A DNA stretch of 64,000 nt from Vibrio sp. HI00D65 (GTDB taxonomy: Bacteria; Pseudomonadota; Gammaproteobacteria; Enterobacterales; Vibrionaceae). The stretch lies in contig NZ_LWEH01000123.1 of assembly GCF_001635455.1 (NCBI RefSeq), positions 217,350 through 281,349 of the forward strand. The letters are read 5' to 3'. The notes under the pieces are model-generated. The model saw nothing but the letters and a program-made list of their open reading frames with translations. It was not told the DNA's origin and searched no databases. Below are positions 31,101-39,984 of the stretch, one piece after another. The position numbers were made by a program, and so were the translations under genes. The stretch's first letter is position 1, and the number at the start of each line of letters is the position of its first letter.

Positions 31101-31911
31101 TGACGGTCAACATTTGAGTATTCACCCTGCCACTGATCACAGAGCCATTATTGAGGCTTACATAAGACTTGGCGTATACATACCCTGATATTTTTGACTG
31201 TTGCTGAGATGACCAACTGTAATTTAACTCAACACCATTTCGAGAAACCAATATCAGTTGAGCTTTAGAATCTGCATACTCAATCTGTGAGCCATTTAAC
31301 TGGGCTGTTTTTTTCACGTGGATTTTGACATGGCCGTGTATGATGATCCGCGAGCCGTCATGCATACCTAGATCTTCAATCCAATGCTCACCATCAAAAA
31401 AATGAATCACAGAAGCTTCATGAAGCACTAAGCTTTTTATTTTATGCTCAGAAGCCATAAAAGCAGCATGACACCCCTTAAAACCTGTAAAGAATTTCAC
31501 GTCTGGTGAATAAATGTTTTGCGGAGCAGTACAACTAACACTGTCACGACCACTGGCCTTTTGAAATGGCTTTAATTGCAATGCTGGGTATTGCGTATAA
31601 CTTATCGAACAAGCTCTACGGCCGCCATATTGATCGTCGCATGAGGTAGAGGGCATATAGTTAAAGCCACGACAGAAATGCAAATCGAGGCCTTTTGTTC
31701 CTTTGATGGTGGCATCATTGTAGACAAAAAGCTGACTCGCATTTCTTGATAAACTACACTGTATACCTCTATTCGCATGTCCCTGCACAACATTTGGAAA
31801 GTGCTCAATACCGATTTCATCGTAAGCGTACGAAGGTGTAGCCACACCTAATACCACAACACACAAAAAGAAAAAAATCACCGAGGGAAAGCGAATGAAT
31901 ATACTAATCAC
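28120..31911 (-). CDS. mshQ: MSHA biogenesis protein MshQ (large lectin-like surface protein)
   Basis: MshQ is the large last protein of MSHA structural operons. I start it at the GTG at 31911, which overlaps the mshP stop and has AGAGG nine bases upstream. This gives 1263 residues beginning with a signal peptide cut after PSYA. An earlier TTG (31977) is less likely. A region at about residues 290-550 looks like a concanavalin/L-type lectin domain, with GADGLALVLSD and GFAGGWLGLGIDEYGNY. The C-terminal half resembles the DUF6701 region of MshQ proteins. Many cysteines suggest disulfides. It has no prepilin motif, so it may be a pilus-tip or surface adhesin secreted through the machine; this is inferred. 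Confidence 0.85.
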   Translation of the reverse strand: MISIFIRFPSVIFFFLCVVVLGVATPSYAYDEIGIEHFPNVVQGHANRGIQCSLSRNASQLFVYNDATIKGTKGLDLHFCRGFNYMPSTSCDDQYGGRRACSISYTQYPALQLKPFQKASGRDSVSCTAPQNIYSPDVKFFTGFKGCHAAFMASEHKIKSLVLHEASVIHFFDGEHWIEDLGMHDGSRIIIHGHVKIHVKKTAQLNGSQIEYADSKAQLILVSRNGVELNYSWSSQQQSKISGYVYAKSYVSLNNGSVISGRVNTQMLTVSDQSVIEDQEIQPARCEYLPKETFSSSNTDNWSIVAYKNSIKPHVENGRFRMNSLRYDQATAAVYNYLFPSDDNYLEVEFDHYAHSGSGADGLALVLSDASVPPQTGAFGGPLGYGLKPGIQGFAGGWLGLGIDEYGNYARSGGTDIGPGFTPNNVALRGSGRQDAAGNWVAGYRYIKGNHSLGNLDGRKGQAHRYKMIIDSRDSGKVFVTVKRMVGDTNLWQTVIPRFDVMQRYGQSVIPENFRVSITASTGSLTNVHDLDNFQVCADKHQKITEGIHHFEFDYAGSGSTCQSSDITLRACLNESCSKLYPRDAYNDGSLPALSVDLLPAQGSDVANWEGGTSVRFDNEVRLKLKGERAGKVKLGIAKSSIPQSGFDEARCRINGGPLSVANCEVTFSSHVLAVKVKDIVASKQSPGDNYLSFCSQNTSQEGLSRDVNMSIEYEVAPVDRSKPVSFIYQKKRKSGELFWSQPFELNTSNTKLKDVYFDNKGSAAFKIRYAEVGKIKLKARVADIDDSSGFKSFVSFPAGLRLSAYNHAGTKGDCSDTTEQCSRGFVAAGEVFETTVVAYQYDNSVARNYQESDLLMGNHVLYPVQGVDGQLLNTTLPEGAVWKEGEIKVPQAVSEVGAFELTVQAPIARQFGSGDIGKSVYLGSQAFKIEDGRLAIGRFYPKYFLQENPEWHVANQNDIAYLGQTYDSTVHQVYPMASGESSVGSALNNYRFFHSDLQAKFGVLDDTAIDNEFLLDTGAGTWSTDRKHWLLNDGAAVLKRVTDSDSVSRKDNPFNTSDSNSTVTHFGLTVDGVDPVSFTDSDILKNTVEFPVQPPARYGRMALDDIGGNSGTTLTIPLRAEFWDGSEFVANEDDSRSAFDGSKACKQVIWHSDGAITTLASLNGSGSVDNGEEEVTADQNTPAGKDTPREQVRLWSRMGNSKPSKKTGENEISCSTDYEDQPWLQYNWRQLGDEDPSTVVTFGIYRGNDRVIYRGETGLTGQ

Positions 31912-32332
31912 GAAGCCATACCTCTTGAATACGCTGCACTTGGTTGATACCCGACCCACAGATTGCTGTGGATTCAATTTTGAAAAAGCCTACCCCATCT
32001 AACATACCGATCTCTCGACAAGTTAATTGTTCGATAGAACAGATGGTCGACATACCACTACTCACTTGATTAGCATTTAAGCTACTGCACACTGTACTTA
32101 CACTCGTTGAGACTGCAGGCGAAACGATTAATGGATAGACTTGAGTAAGTGCCCACTCATTTGCTGAGTGTGCTAAGAACCAAGCCTGGTTTCCAAGCTG
32201 CTTGCGCGTCAATGTATCGTGATTTGACCATTGAACTTGCATCAGAGAAGTCGCAAGAAAGCCCATCACCACAATAACAAATACTGCGACGACCAAAACA
32301 CTGCCTTGTTGAGTTGATTTTCTATGGTGCAT
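31904..32332 (-). CDS. mshP: MSHA minor pilin-like protein MshP
   Basis: The protein of about 142 residues (start at 32332, overlapping the mshO end by 11 bases) has a short basic leader ending in G, then a hydrophobic helix SVLVVAVFVIVVMGFLA. Like PilX-type minor pilins it lacks the usual FTLIE: position +5 is not Glu. Family knowledge and position between MshO and MshQ support the name. Earlier in-frame starts (32347 and 32362) lie deeper inside mshO and lack a better ribosome-binding site. Confidence 0.85.
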   Translation of the reverse strand: MHHRKSTQQGSVLVVAVFVIVVMGFLATSLMQVQWSNHDTLTRKQLGNQAWFLAHSANEWALTQVYPLIVSPAVSTSVSTVCSSLNANQVSSGMSTICSIEQLTCREIGMLDGVGFFKIESTAICGSGINQVQRIQEVWLRD

Positions 32333-33062
32333 TGAGTACCTGCACATCTTGTTGGTAAACACTTACTTCACTGTTTTGTTCAAGAACAAGATCGATGTGT
32401 ATAACACCGCCTCTTTGCAAACTTGGCTCTTCATAACGAAAATTACTTTGAGCATAATTAATACTGTCTGCAACAGTGACTCCATTACGTTGAATTAAGC
32501 CTTGATTTTGAATAGTGTCATTCACTAAACAGTAGCTAACTGCAGCATTACCATCATAAATATAATGGCGTTGAGCAATAGATCGACTGCTAAGACTAAC
32601 ACCGGAAGCAGTAAACACATTATTAGCGGAAGCTAAACCGGAGACTGCAATTCGCTTAGTTGAACCAGCTCCCAGTTCAGAATTGGTGGTTGGATTAATA
32701 ATTAGGAAATCGTTTGTATCAAGTATTGGCCTGTCTTGTCCGATAATAAAATTCAGCTCATCAGACGCTTCATCAAAGTGATAAAAGCCCGAATACTTAA
32801 TAGCGTAAAAAGTGAGGCATTTCTGAGCAAAAGCCGAAGCAGGCATAATGCTCGTATCAAAACTGTTAGGAACTGCGTGGCTTATCTCGCGCGACATTTT
32901 CTCTACAACAAACTGCCCTTTTACTTGCACCTTTTGTCGTTCGATAGTGTCGACATACCCTTTCATTCCGTATTCAACAAAACCAGCAATCGCTAGCCCA
33001 ATCACGGCAACTACAACGATCGTTACTATCATCTCTATTAGAGTGAAACCACGTTGCTTCAT
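32322..33062 (-). CDS. mshO: MSHA minor pilin MshO
   Basis: The 246-residue prepilin has the classic type IV leader MKQRG followed by FTLIEMIVTIVVVAVIG, with cleavage after G5 by the prepilin peptidase and Glu at +5. The long C-terminal globular part fits a PilW-like minor pilin. It touches mshD head to tail (the mshD stop shares bases with the mshO start), so translation is coupled. It is likely part of the pilus-initiation complex. Confidence 0.9.
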   Translation of the reverse strand: MKQRGFTLIEMIVTIVVVAVIGLAIAGFVEYGMKGYVDTIERQKVQVKGQFVVEKMSREISHAVPNSFDTSIMPASAFAQKCLTFYAIKYSGFYHFDEASDELNFIIGQDRPILDTNDFLIINPTTNSELGAGSTKRIAVSGLASANNVFTASGVSLSSRSIAQRHYIYDGNAAVSYCLVNDTIQNQGLIQRNGVTVADSINYAQSNFRYEEPSLQRGGVIHIDLVLEQNSEVSVYQQDVQVLNAP

Positions 33063-33631
33063 TAGTAGTTCCCCTTGTAAGCAATAACACTGTAGCGATT
33101 GTTACCACCAAATATCTGTATCTCAACACGCTTCATCGTGCCAATCGTATTGTCATCAATTCCATCCATATTGGCATCGTAAAAAACAGACACTTCGACC
33201 CGAAAATTGGCATAGCTGCCCTCAATATTTTCATCTAGGATATTAGCAAGCGGATATTTTACAAGGGAAATACAAGCTGACTCTGTGGTATCTGTATACC
33301 AACATCCAATATAGTCATCGACGTCATTAAAAGCAGCAGGTGTTGCTTCAGAACCATCAACGCCGAGCTCCCCCGGAGCAGAGCAAGCTACTGCACCCGC
33401 ATCACCACAACGTATGATTCCACCATCAAAATCACTATTTTCATCAAAACTACGAGCCAATATTTGATTCATCAAACTTTGCCCTAACGCGACTGAGCGG
33501 TTTTGATACTGTTGGTCAGCTGAGCTTGCCACTTGTGGTGTTAAAAAGCTGGTAATTGTGACCATCGCAATACCTAGGACGATAATCACAACAATACTTT
33601 CAATCAGAGTAAATCCACGTGAGCGAATCAT
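33062..33631 (-). CDS. mshD: MSHA minor pilin MshD
   Basis: A 189-residue prepilin with leader MIRSRG and then FTLIESIVVIIVLGIAM, cleavage expected after G6. Several cysteines in the globular part may form disulfides. Its start overlaps the mshC stop by four bases. The order C-D-O-P-Q matches the V. cholerae MSHA locus, and the PilV-like features suit a minor pilin. Confidence 0.9.
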   Translation of the reverse strand: MIRSRGFTLIESIVVIIVLGIAMVTITSFLTPQVASSADQQYQNRSVALGQSLMNQILARSFDENSDFDGGIIRCGDAGAVACSAPGELGVDGSEATPAAFNDVDDYIGCWYTDTTESACISLVKYPLANILDENIEGSYANFRVEVSVFYDANMDGIDDNTIGTMKRVEIQIFGGNNRYSVIAYKGNY

Positions 33632-34122
33632 AGACAGGCTCCTTCACGCACATAGCCTTGAGAATTAATACAGACTTGGACGCTATTGCTCGAAGTGATT
33701 GAGTTAATCGTAATATTTACCCCAGCGCTTACTGAAGGATTCCCTAATAGGTCAAAATCGATAATCGTATTGGCAGGAGAAAATGTAATATCCGACTCTC
33801 GAACATAATCACTGCGCGCATCGGCTTGTGATTTTTGAGCGCTATTCGATAAATTTAAACTGCATGCCGAAAGCGAACCTAAGCAGTCACTATTGATCGC
33901 AAGACGGAAACTATCATTAGCAGAAGAAACGTTTGATTGCATTCGATTAACTTGAATTTGACGAATGACGGAAATGGCTTGCTCTTGCGCAGAAAAAGTA
34001 GAAAAGCTAGAAGTACCAACGAAGCGACTTGCGGCAAAAGTGGAAACAATACCGAGAATAATAATAACGATTATCAGCTCTACCAGAGTAAAGCCTTTAG
34101 GTATGGGACTGCTATCCATCAT
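33628..34122 (-). CDS. mshC: MSHA minor pilin MshC
   Basis: A 164-residue prepilin-like protein (start M-M, leader MMDSSPIPKG, then FTLVELIIVIIILGIVS). A C-terminal cysteine pair may close a disulfide loop. It is the first gene after the terminator that follows mshA and so depends on read-through or on a promoter in the 140 bases in between. It belongs to the minor pilin set of the structural operon. Confidence 0.9.
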   Translation of the reverse strand: MMDSSPIPKGFTLVELIIVIIILGIVSTFAASRFVGTSSFSTFSAQEQAISVIRQIQVNRMQSNVSSANDSFRLAINSDCLGSLSACSLNLSNSAQKSQADARSDYVRESDITFSPANTIIDFDLLGNPSVSAGVNITINSITSSNSVQVCINSQGYVREGACL

Positions 34123-34219
34123 TAGCCTCTAACTGCCTAGCGAATACCAATTATATAAGATAACGAAGTTTACGATCTTATGTATATGAATAGTTTTAAC
34201 ACTTATGTGTTTTGGATAG

Positions 34220-34246
34220 AAAAAAGGCCAGCAGGTGCTGGCCTTT
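34220..34246 (-). terminator. Terminator after the major pilin gene mshA
   Basis: An 11-base-pair inverted repeat (AAAGGCCAGCA with TGCTGGCCTTT) is followed on the minus strand by six T. It lies 17 bases after the mshA stop. Most transcripts should end here, which would make mshA mRNA more abundant than the minor pilin genes behind it. Confidence 0.88.
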
Positions 34247-34262
34247 ACATTCTAAAATAAAA

Positions 34263-34739
34263 TTAACACGCGTTAGTATCAGGAGAAGTAATTACCGGAG
34301 CTCCTGTAGCACCTTGAGTCGTATAAGTGACAACACAAGTTGAATTTGTCGCAGTGTCACCAGCAAAACCATACACAACAGTTGCAGCAGCTTGACTGAC
34401 ATGACTAGGGATTAAGTTGAAATCCCCACCAACAGCCAATCCATCAACAGCGCGACCAATACCATCAGCTGAAGCTTCTGGGTAACCAAATACTAGGTTA
34501 ACACCACTTGCACTTGAAGCAGCAGTTACAGTCGGTTGAGTTTCTTGACCATTGATAGCAGCAGTGCCATATACTATGCCAGCAGCTCCAGCCATAGCGC
34601 CTTTTAAACCTTGAAGTGATGCTGAACGGGCATCTGATTGAAGGTTAAGGAAACGTGGTGCTGCAGTTACAGCAAGAATACCCAGAATAACAATTACCAC
34701 CACGAGTTCGATTAGGGTGAAACCGCCTTGTCTTTTCAT
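34263..34739 (-). CDS. mshA: MSHA major pilin MshA
   Basis: The 158-residue prepilin has leader MKRQGG followed by [20 protein letters not shown], cleaved after G6 with Glu at +5. A C-terminal cysteine pair (C135 and C158) forms the expected pilin disulfide loop. MshA is the main subunit of the mannose-sensitive haemagglutinin pilus, used for surface attachment and biofilm initiation. The globular region is rich in Ala, Gly, Thr and Ser, typical for a variable, surface-exposed subunit. The gene lies between mshB and a strong terminator. Confidence 0.95.
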   Translation of the reverse strand: MKRQGGFTLIELVVVIVILGILAVTAAPRFLNLQSDARSASLQGLKGAMAGAAGIVYGTAAINGQETQPTVTAASSASGVNLVFGYPEASADGIGRAVDGLAVGGDFNLIPSHVSQAAATVVYGFAGDTATNSTCVVTYTTQGATGAPVITSPDTNAC

Positions 34740-34774
34740 AGTTAAGCTCTCTCTATGTTTTATTTTACGCAGAC

Positions 34775-35350
34775 TTACTGCAAAGTTACGGTCACACGAC
34801 CAGTTTTAATTTCGTAAACAAATTCATGCTCGGTACTACCCTCTAATTGAACGTAGGTACAGGTTGCATCACCAGAATTTGCTTGCGCTGAATACTTGTA
34901 GTTTGAGTTGTTCGCGATATCTACAATAGGACCTACTTTCGGTGGGTTTTGCAGCAAATTTTCCATCAACTCAGAGCATGCTTTATCTGAAATAGTTTGT
35001 GGAGCTGTGCCCGATTTATTATTCAGAGTCCATGGGTATCCGTCTCGGAAGCCAGTCTCAAGATTGCTACTGTTCTTCGAACGGGTTAACCAAAAATCAA
35101 CACCATCGTAATTAACGGTGTTGTACCTTTCGGAACCGATCGTCTCTGAGGGTCTAGCTTGTGCTTCCCACTGTGCTCTCGCCGACAAAACGGCGGTTGC
35201 AAAACCACCGGCTACACCTTCAATACTGGATTTCTTGGCTTCATCCGTCACATCGAGAAAACGAGGCAACGCAGCGACCGCCAATAGCCCCACTACAACG
35301 ATCACGATCACTAACTCAACAAGGGAGAAACCCCTTTGATTTTTAAGCAT
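34775..35350 (-). CDS. mshB: MSHA pilin-like protein MshB
   Basis: A 191-residue prepilin with leader MLKNQRG followed by [18 protein letters not shown], cleavage after G7. It is similar in its N-terminal helix to MshA but longer in the globular part. It is the first gene of the structural operon and lies 35 bases before mshA. A TATAAT box on the same strand sits about 31 bases before its start. Confidence 0.92.
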   Translation of the reverse strand: MLKNQRGFSLVELVIVIVVVGLLAVAALPRFLDVTDEAKKSSIEGVAGGFATAVLSARAQWEAQARPSETIGSERYNTVNYDGVDFWLTRSKNSSNLETGFRDGYPWTLNNKSGTAPQTISDKACSELMENLLQNPPKVGPIVDIANNSNYKYSAQANSGDATCTYVQLEGSTEHEFVYEIKTGRVTVTLQ

Positions 35351-35380
35351 TTCTACCGACTCGCCTTATTATTAATTTGC

Positions 35381-35386
35381 ATTATA
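35381..35386 (-). promoter_or_regulatory. Likely -10 box of the mshB-mshA structural operon promoter
   Basis: On the minus strand a perfect TATAAT preceded by TG lies about 31 bases before the mshB start, so the mRNA leader would be near 24 bases. No good -35 box is visible at 17 bases, only TGGTGT. A separate promoter before mshB fits the known two-operon organisation of the locus in V. cholerae. Confidence 0.5.
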
Positions 35387-35427
35387 CATCCACCGATTTC
35401 TAACACCAGATAAATACGTCAAATTAT

Positions 35428-35883
35428 CTACAAAGCCAAAATATTGGCTGTAATATTGAATCTTTCGTTCTTGAGTAGGATATCTATATGATATTTATCG
35501 CCATAATGATAAACACAATGAAACTGCATGTTATCACTTTGGTCTTCAACCCTCGGCGAGTTTAACCCCAGAATGCTCTTCGGTGGATATAATTGATCTA
35601 GCCAATAATGACAGTCTACCTTCGAGCCCTGAATCGGTATTACCCACCCTGTTCTGCTGTAGTTTTTGGAGGGTTCCGAGTCGCTTTCTTGCTCTACACC
35701 TTTTAACAAATATTGTTGTTTGAACAGATTTGCTTGCTCAAGGATGCGCTTACTCGCCACGATTAATGCCGTATTAGTCGCTTCTTCTTCTACTGACTCC
35801 CATGCAGAAAGCAGCCCTATAATTAGAAAAAGAATCACCACAGTCCAAATAACAAAACGTGAACGTTGTAGGTTATTTAGCAT
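35428..35883 (-). CDS. mshF: MSHA biogenesis protein MshF
   Basis: A 151-residue protein with one N-terminal membrane helix (about residues 10-27, VIWTVVILFLIIGLLS) and a periplasmic domain. It is poorly conserved, and the name comes from its place between MshG and MshB, three bases from mshG. It has no prepilin FTLIE motif. Its mechanism is unknown; it is presumed to be an accessory factor of the assembly complex. Confidence 0.85.
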   Translation of the reverse strand: MLNNLQRSRFVIWTVVILFLIIGLLSAWESVEEEATNTALIVASKRILEQANLFKQQYLLKGVEQESDSEPSKNYSRTGWVIPIQGSKVDCHYWLDQLYPPKSILGLNSPRVEDQSDNMQFHCVYHYGDKYHIDILLKNERFNITANILAL

Positions 35884-35886
35884 TCC

Positions 35887-37110
35887 TTAGCCTTTGATCG
35901 CATCGAGCATTCCCCACATCGGTAAGAAAATACCGAGAGCAAGAATCAACACCATGCCCGCCACTATGGTTAGCAAGATCGGTTCAATTCTGGCGGTTAA
36001 AGTTTTCAGATCATAATCGACTTCTCGATCATAATAGTCAGCCACTTCAAGCAATAGCTCATCGATACGACCAGTTTCTTCACCCACCGAGATCATTTGT
36101 ATCACCAACGGTGTGAAAATTTCGCTGTTAATCGCCGTCGATGAAACCGTACTACCCGCTTCGATAGCCGATTTCATCGCTTGCACCCGCAGCTCTAAAA
36201 AGCGATTATCCAGGGCTTCAGCCGATAGCGCTAAAGATTGGTTGAGCGGCACACCTGCTTTCAGCATCAACGCAAAGGTACGCGAAAAGCGTGAAAGCAA
36301 TGCTCGGTTCACGACACCACCGATGACAGGTATCTTTAAGCGAACTCTGTCCCACTTCTCTAGGCCTTTATCCGTCTTTACCCAGGCTTTAAACGCAAAG
36401 ATAAGACCAAAAATCACGCCGAGCATGATTCCCCAGTAATTCACAAAGAACTCAGACATACCGATTAAGATACGAGTCGGCAGTGGCAAATCGACACCAA
36501 ACCGTGCAAACATACTGGAGAACTGTGGAATCACCTTGATGTTAAGTATGAATATCGCGATCAAAATAAAGCTAATCACGAAGGTTGGGTAGCGCATCGC
36601 GGTCTTGATTCGCTTTCGAGTCTCGACTTCTTGTTCGTAGTAACCCACTAATTGCAGCAAGGCTTGATCAAGACGACCTGTATTTTCACCAACCCCTATC
36701 ATAGAGACAAACAGCGGGCTAAACACTTTAGGGTGCATCTGCATCGATGCCGCCAGTCCACGACCATTGGTTAACTCTGCAACCACCTCTTCAAGCGCAG
36801 CTTTCAACTGCTTATTCTCACAGTTTTGGGTCAGGCCTTTCATCGACCTTAATAGCGGAACCCCTGCTTTGGTTAAGCTGTATAACTGACGGCAGAACAG
36901 CACTAGGACCTCAAGTGGTACACGCGGCGAGAATAGAGCCGATACATCCATATCCAATACGGAACCGCCACTTTTACCAAGCTTAAGCGAGGTTGGGATT
37001 ATCCCCTTACTCATCAAGCTTTCAGCGGCAAGATCTTCGTTATTCGCGTCTAATTGGCCACTTACTTGGCTGCCATCAGAGCTGCGACCTACATAACGAT
37101 ACGTTGGCAT
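35887..37110 (-). CDS. mshG: MSHA inner-membrane platform protein MshG
   Basis: MshG is the PilC/GspF-type platform protein that couples the ATPase to pilin movement. The 407 residues contain two T2SSF domains (about 68-191 and 270-393), each with a conserved VGE.TGRLD/IDE motif, and three membrane helices. The gene is 13 bases downstream of mshE. The C-terminus is short, as usual for the family. Confidence 0.95.
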   Translation of the reverse strand: MPTYRYVGRSSDGSQVSGQLDANNEDLAAESLMSKGIIPTSLKLGKSGGSVLDMDVSALFSPRVPLEVLVLFCRQLYSLTKAGVPLLRSMKGLTQNCENKQLKAALEEVVAELTNGRGLAASMQMHPKVFSPLFVSMIGVGENTGRLDQALLQLVGYYEQEVETRKRIKTAMRYPTFVISFILIAIFILNIKVIPQFSSMFARFGVDLPLPTRILIGMSEFFVNYWGIMLGVIFGLIFAFKAWVKTDKGLEKWDRVRLKIPVIGGVVNRALLSRFSRTFALMLKAGVPLNQSLALSAEALDNRFLELRVQAMKSAIEAGSTVSSTAINSEIFTPLVIQMISVGEETGRIDELLLEVADYYDREVDYDLKTLTARIEPILLTIVAGMVLILALGIFLPMWGMLDAIKG

Positions 37111-37122
37111 AGCGCTCTACCC

Positions 37123-38847
37123 CTACAGATAAATTGGGTCAGTTGAACCAGACGCGTCACCTTCGCCGAGGTTCATTATCTCGTCGAGGCTCACGACACC
37201 TTGCAAAGCCAACTCCATCGCAGATGCTAATAGTGGTTTGTAGTTTTCAGACTGTCTTGCGGTTTGAGCAAAACCTACCGCATCGTTAGCTCTCAAAGCA
37301 TCCATCATGTTGTGCTCAAGCTCCAACATCTCGAATACACCGATACGCCCACGATAACCGGTTAAGTTGCAATTCTGACAACCACGACCTTTCATGAAAG
37401 GCACGTCGACCTGATTAGGGAAACGAACACTCAGCCATTGTTTGCGCGCTTCGTCCAACTCATCATCAACTTTACAGTCGGTACACACTTTACGAACCAA
37501 TCGCTGTGCCACGACCGCACGAACCGCACTCGCGACTAAGTAGCCTGGCGCGCCCATATCCATCATACGCAATGCACTGTCTACCGCATCATTGGTGTGA
37601 AGTGTACTTAGCACTAAGTGACCAGTAAGGGCTGCTCTCAAACCAATCTGAACGGTTTCTTGGTCACGCATCTCACCAATAAGGATGATATCAGGATCCT
37701 GTCGAAGGAAAGTTCTGAGGATAGTAGAGAAGTCGAGATTGATTTTAGGGTTTACCTGAACTTGGTTCACACGAGGGAGGCGATATTCCACAGGGTCTTC
37801 CGCGGTAATGATCTTTTTAGCCGGCTCGTTCAATTCACTTAACGCGCCATAAAGAGTGGTTGTTTTACCTGAGCCCGTAGGGCCAGTAACTAGTATCATT
37901 CCGTGAGGGCGACGCAATTGTTTACGCAGACGAACCAGCAGATCATTCGGTATGCCCGACGCTTCCAATTTACGTAAGCCGACAGATTGATTGAGCAGAC
38001 GCATAACCACAGATTCACCGTGCTGTACTGGCATGGTCGACATACGAATATCAACAGATTGACCTTTGGCTCTAATATTGAAGCGACCATCTTGAGGAAG
38101 ACGTTTCTCTGAGATATCCAGGTTTGCCATCAGCTTTAAACGCAATACCAGCGCTGGTGCGATATTGACTTCGTTTAAAAGAGTTTCATGCAGCACGCCA
38201 TCAATACGTTGGCGAATACGCAATACATTGGTCTCCGGCTCTATATGGATATCGGAAGCATCAACTTGAATCGCATCTTCAAACAGTGAGTTAATCAGCT
38301 TCACCACTGTCACTTCATCACTGTCGTCCTCTGCAATATCAAAATCAAAGGCTTCACTAACTTGGTGCTCAGCATGAAGCTGCTCAGCAAATGAGGCGAT
38401 CTCTTTCGTCCTACGATAGTAGCGATCAAACCCATCGACCAGTTGTTTTTCAGGCGCGATAACAAACTCAAGTACGTAATCGCCTAATTGACCAAGCAGC
38501 GATTCTTGGGCAAACAGATCCGCAGGGTCACTCATCGCCACACGTAGAGTCTCATCTTGACGACCAATGACTAAAGCTCGAAGGCGGCGAGCATGTACTT
38601 CAGGTAAGAGCTGTACCGCTTCAATATCAACGTTCGCTCGGCTTAAATCAATAAGAGGAATAGCAAGCTGTTGCGATAGAAAGCTCAACATTTGCTGCTC
38701 AGATAAGAAACCAAGTTCGATCAATGTATCACCGAGCTTACGACCACTACTCTTTTGAGAGGCAAGTGCTTGATCAACATGGGCCTCGGTGATGATGCCT
38801 TCCTCAACAAGCAAATCACCAAGCCTTTTTCTTAATCTAATCTGCAT
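37123..38847 (-). CDS. mshE: MSHA extension ATPase MshE (c-di-GMP-binding)
   Basis: MshE is the PilB/GspE-type hexameric ATPase that drives pilus extension. The 574 residues begin with the MshEN domain: two c-di-GMP motifs, RLGDLLVEEGIIT (8-20) and KLGDTLIELGFLS (37-49), separated by a helix, as in the V. cholerae MshE that binds c-di-GMP. The core has Walker A GPTGSGKTT, Asp and His boxes (LVLSTLHTND), and a tetracysteine zinc site (CTDC...CQNC). It overlaps mshN by 11 bases. Confidence 0.96.
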   Translation of the reverse strand: MQIRLRKRLGDLLVEEGIITEAHVDQALASQKSSGRKLGDTLIELGFLSEQQMLSFLSQQLAIPLIDLSRANVDIEAVQLLPEVHARRLRALVIGRQDETLRVAMSDPADLFAQESLLGQLGDYVLEFVIAPEKQLVDGFDRYYRRTKEIASFAEQLHAEHQVSEAFDFDIAEDDSDEVTVVKLINSLFEDAIQVDASDIHIEPETNVLRIRQRIDGVLHETLLNEVNIAPALVLRLKLMANLDISEKRLPQDGRFNIRAKGQSVDIRMSTMPVQHGESVVMRLLNQSVGLRKLEASGIPNDLLVRLRKQLRRPHGMILVTGPTGSGKTTTLYGALSELNEPAKKIITAEDPVEYRLPRVNQVQVNPKINLDFSTILRTFLRQDPDIILIGEMRDQETVQIGLRAALTGHLVLSTLHTNDAVDSALRMMDMGAPGYLVASAVRAVVAQRLVRKVCTDCKVDDELDEARKQWLSVRFPNQVDVPFMKGRGCQNCNLTGYRGRIGVFEMLELEHNMMDALRANDAVGFAQTARQSENYKPLLASAMELALQGVVSLDEIMNLGEGDASGSTDPIYL

Positions 38848-39982
38848 GGCTGCTCTCCTCTAAAACAGTGATTATTTTCAATCGGTCACGAACAAAGCTT
38901 TGTGATTGTGATGAGATACCGACTCGAGTTAACGCACCTTGGTATGATTGTTTTGCTGCAGTAAAATCTAGCTGTCGCTCTTGCTGTATCGCTAAACCTA
39001 ACCACCAGCGAGCGTTCTCAGAGTCAATCTCGACCAGCTTTTGGTAACTCTCCAGTGCAACCTCTTCTTGCTGTGACTTTTGGCTCAGCGCAGCACGCAT
39101 TGCTAAGTATGCTTGGGTTGGATGTGGAGGCATGTGTATCAGAGGGCTTAACGCTGCTTCTGTTTGGTCCACTTTCACCAACAATTTAGATAAGCCTAAA
39201 CGTAACTTTTCACTATTAATGTTGAGCTTAATGCCCGACTGAAGAAGCTCGTAAGCTTTACGACTATCACCTTTACCGAAATAGAGAATAGCGAGCTTTT
39301 GACGAACATCCTCATTTCTTGGTGTATAACGAAGTGCTTCGTTATATCCCTTCAATGCACCAGTAAGATCATTGGCATCCAGCGCTTTCTGAGCTCGCCC
39401 TTGAGCATTTACAGAAAGTTGCTCTGGGGTCAGTTCTACTTGCTCTATCAGTATTCCACTATTTTCTGAGTCTTTGGGTTCATCAGAAATAGAAGCAGGG
39501 CTGCTCTTCGCAACACTCGCAATCAGGGTAGGCTCAAGCGCTTGTGGCGTATTTGCTTTTGTTGTTATTAAAGGTTTAGCTTGCGCCTGAGGTTTTGTTA
39601 TTTGTGGTGTTTTAACCGCTGAATCCACAACTGGTGCCTGATTTCGAGAGCTTGTTTCTGGGCTTACTTGAGTTAGATAAGAAGAATCGACAGTCACTAA
39701 CTTCTTCGTTGGCGATGACGGAGCTTGAGTAACAATTGCTGGCACTTCTGCCAAGCTATCTACAACAGAAACCTGAACCTGCCTAACTCGAGTAGAAATT
39801 GAGTTATCGACCGTTGGGCCCTGTGATATCGCCCAACCGCCCATGGCCAAGCTCAGAGTAAAACCTGCAGCGACCCACACCAATGGTGAACGCGTTTTTA
39901 CCTTAGGCACGACCGCGGCTTCTATTGCTATCGCTGATTTTTTCTTGGCCAATTCAGACAAGGCGTTATTAATGGCGCTCAT
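38837..39982 (-). CDS. mshN: MSHA biogenesis TPR protein MshN
   Basis: The protein of about 381 residues is started at 39982 (MSAINNALSELAKKK), directly after the mshM stop. It has a single membrane helix (about 30-48), a Pro/Ala/Ser-rich low-complexity linker (about 75-190) and a C-terminal run of TPR repeats (about 200-375). Such proteins are thought to organise the secretin and peptidoglycan. Overlap with mshE suggests coupling. Confidence 0.88.
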   Translation of the reverse strand: MSAINNALSELAKKKSAIAIEAAVVPKVKTRSPLVWVAAGFTLSLAMGGWAISQGPTVDNSISTRVRQVQVSVVDSLAEVPAIVTQAPSSPTKKLVTVDSSYLTQVSPETSSRNQAPVVDSAVKTPQITKPQAQAKPLITTKANTPQALEPTLIASVAKSSPASISDEPKDSENSGILIEQVELTPEQLSVNAQGRAQKALDANDLTGALKGYNEALRYTPRNEDVRQKLAILYFGKGDSRKAYELLQSGIKLNINSEKLRLGLSKLLVKVDQTEAALSPLIHMPPHPTQAYLAMRAALSQKSQQEEVALESYQKLVEIDSENARWWLGLAIQQERQLDFTAAKQSYQGALTRVGISSQSQSFVRDRLKIITVLEESSHAD

Positions 39983-39984
39983 AG

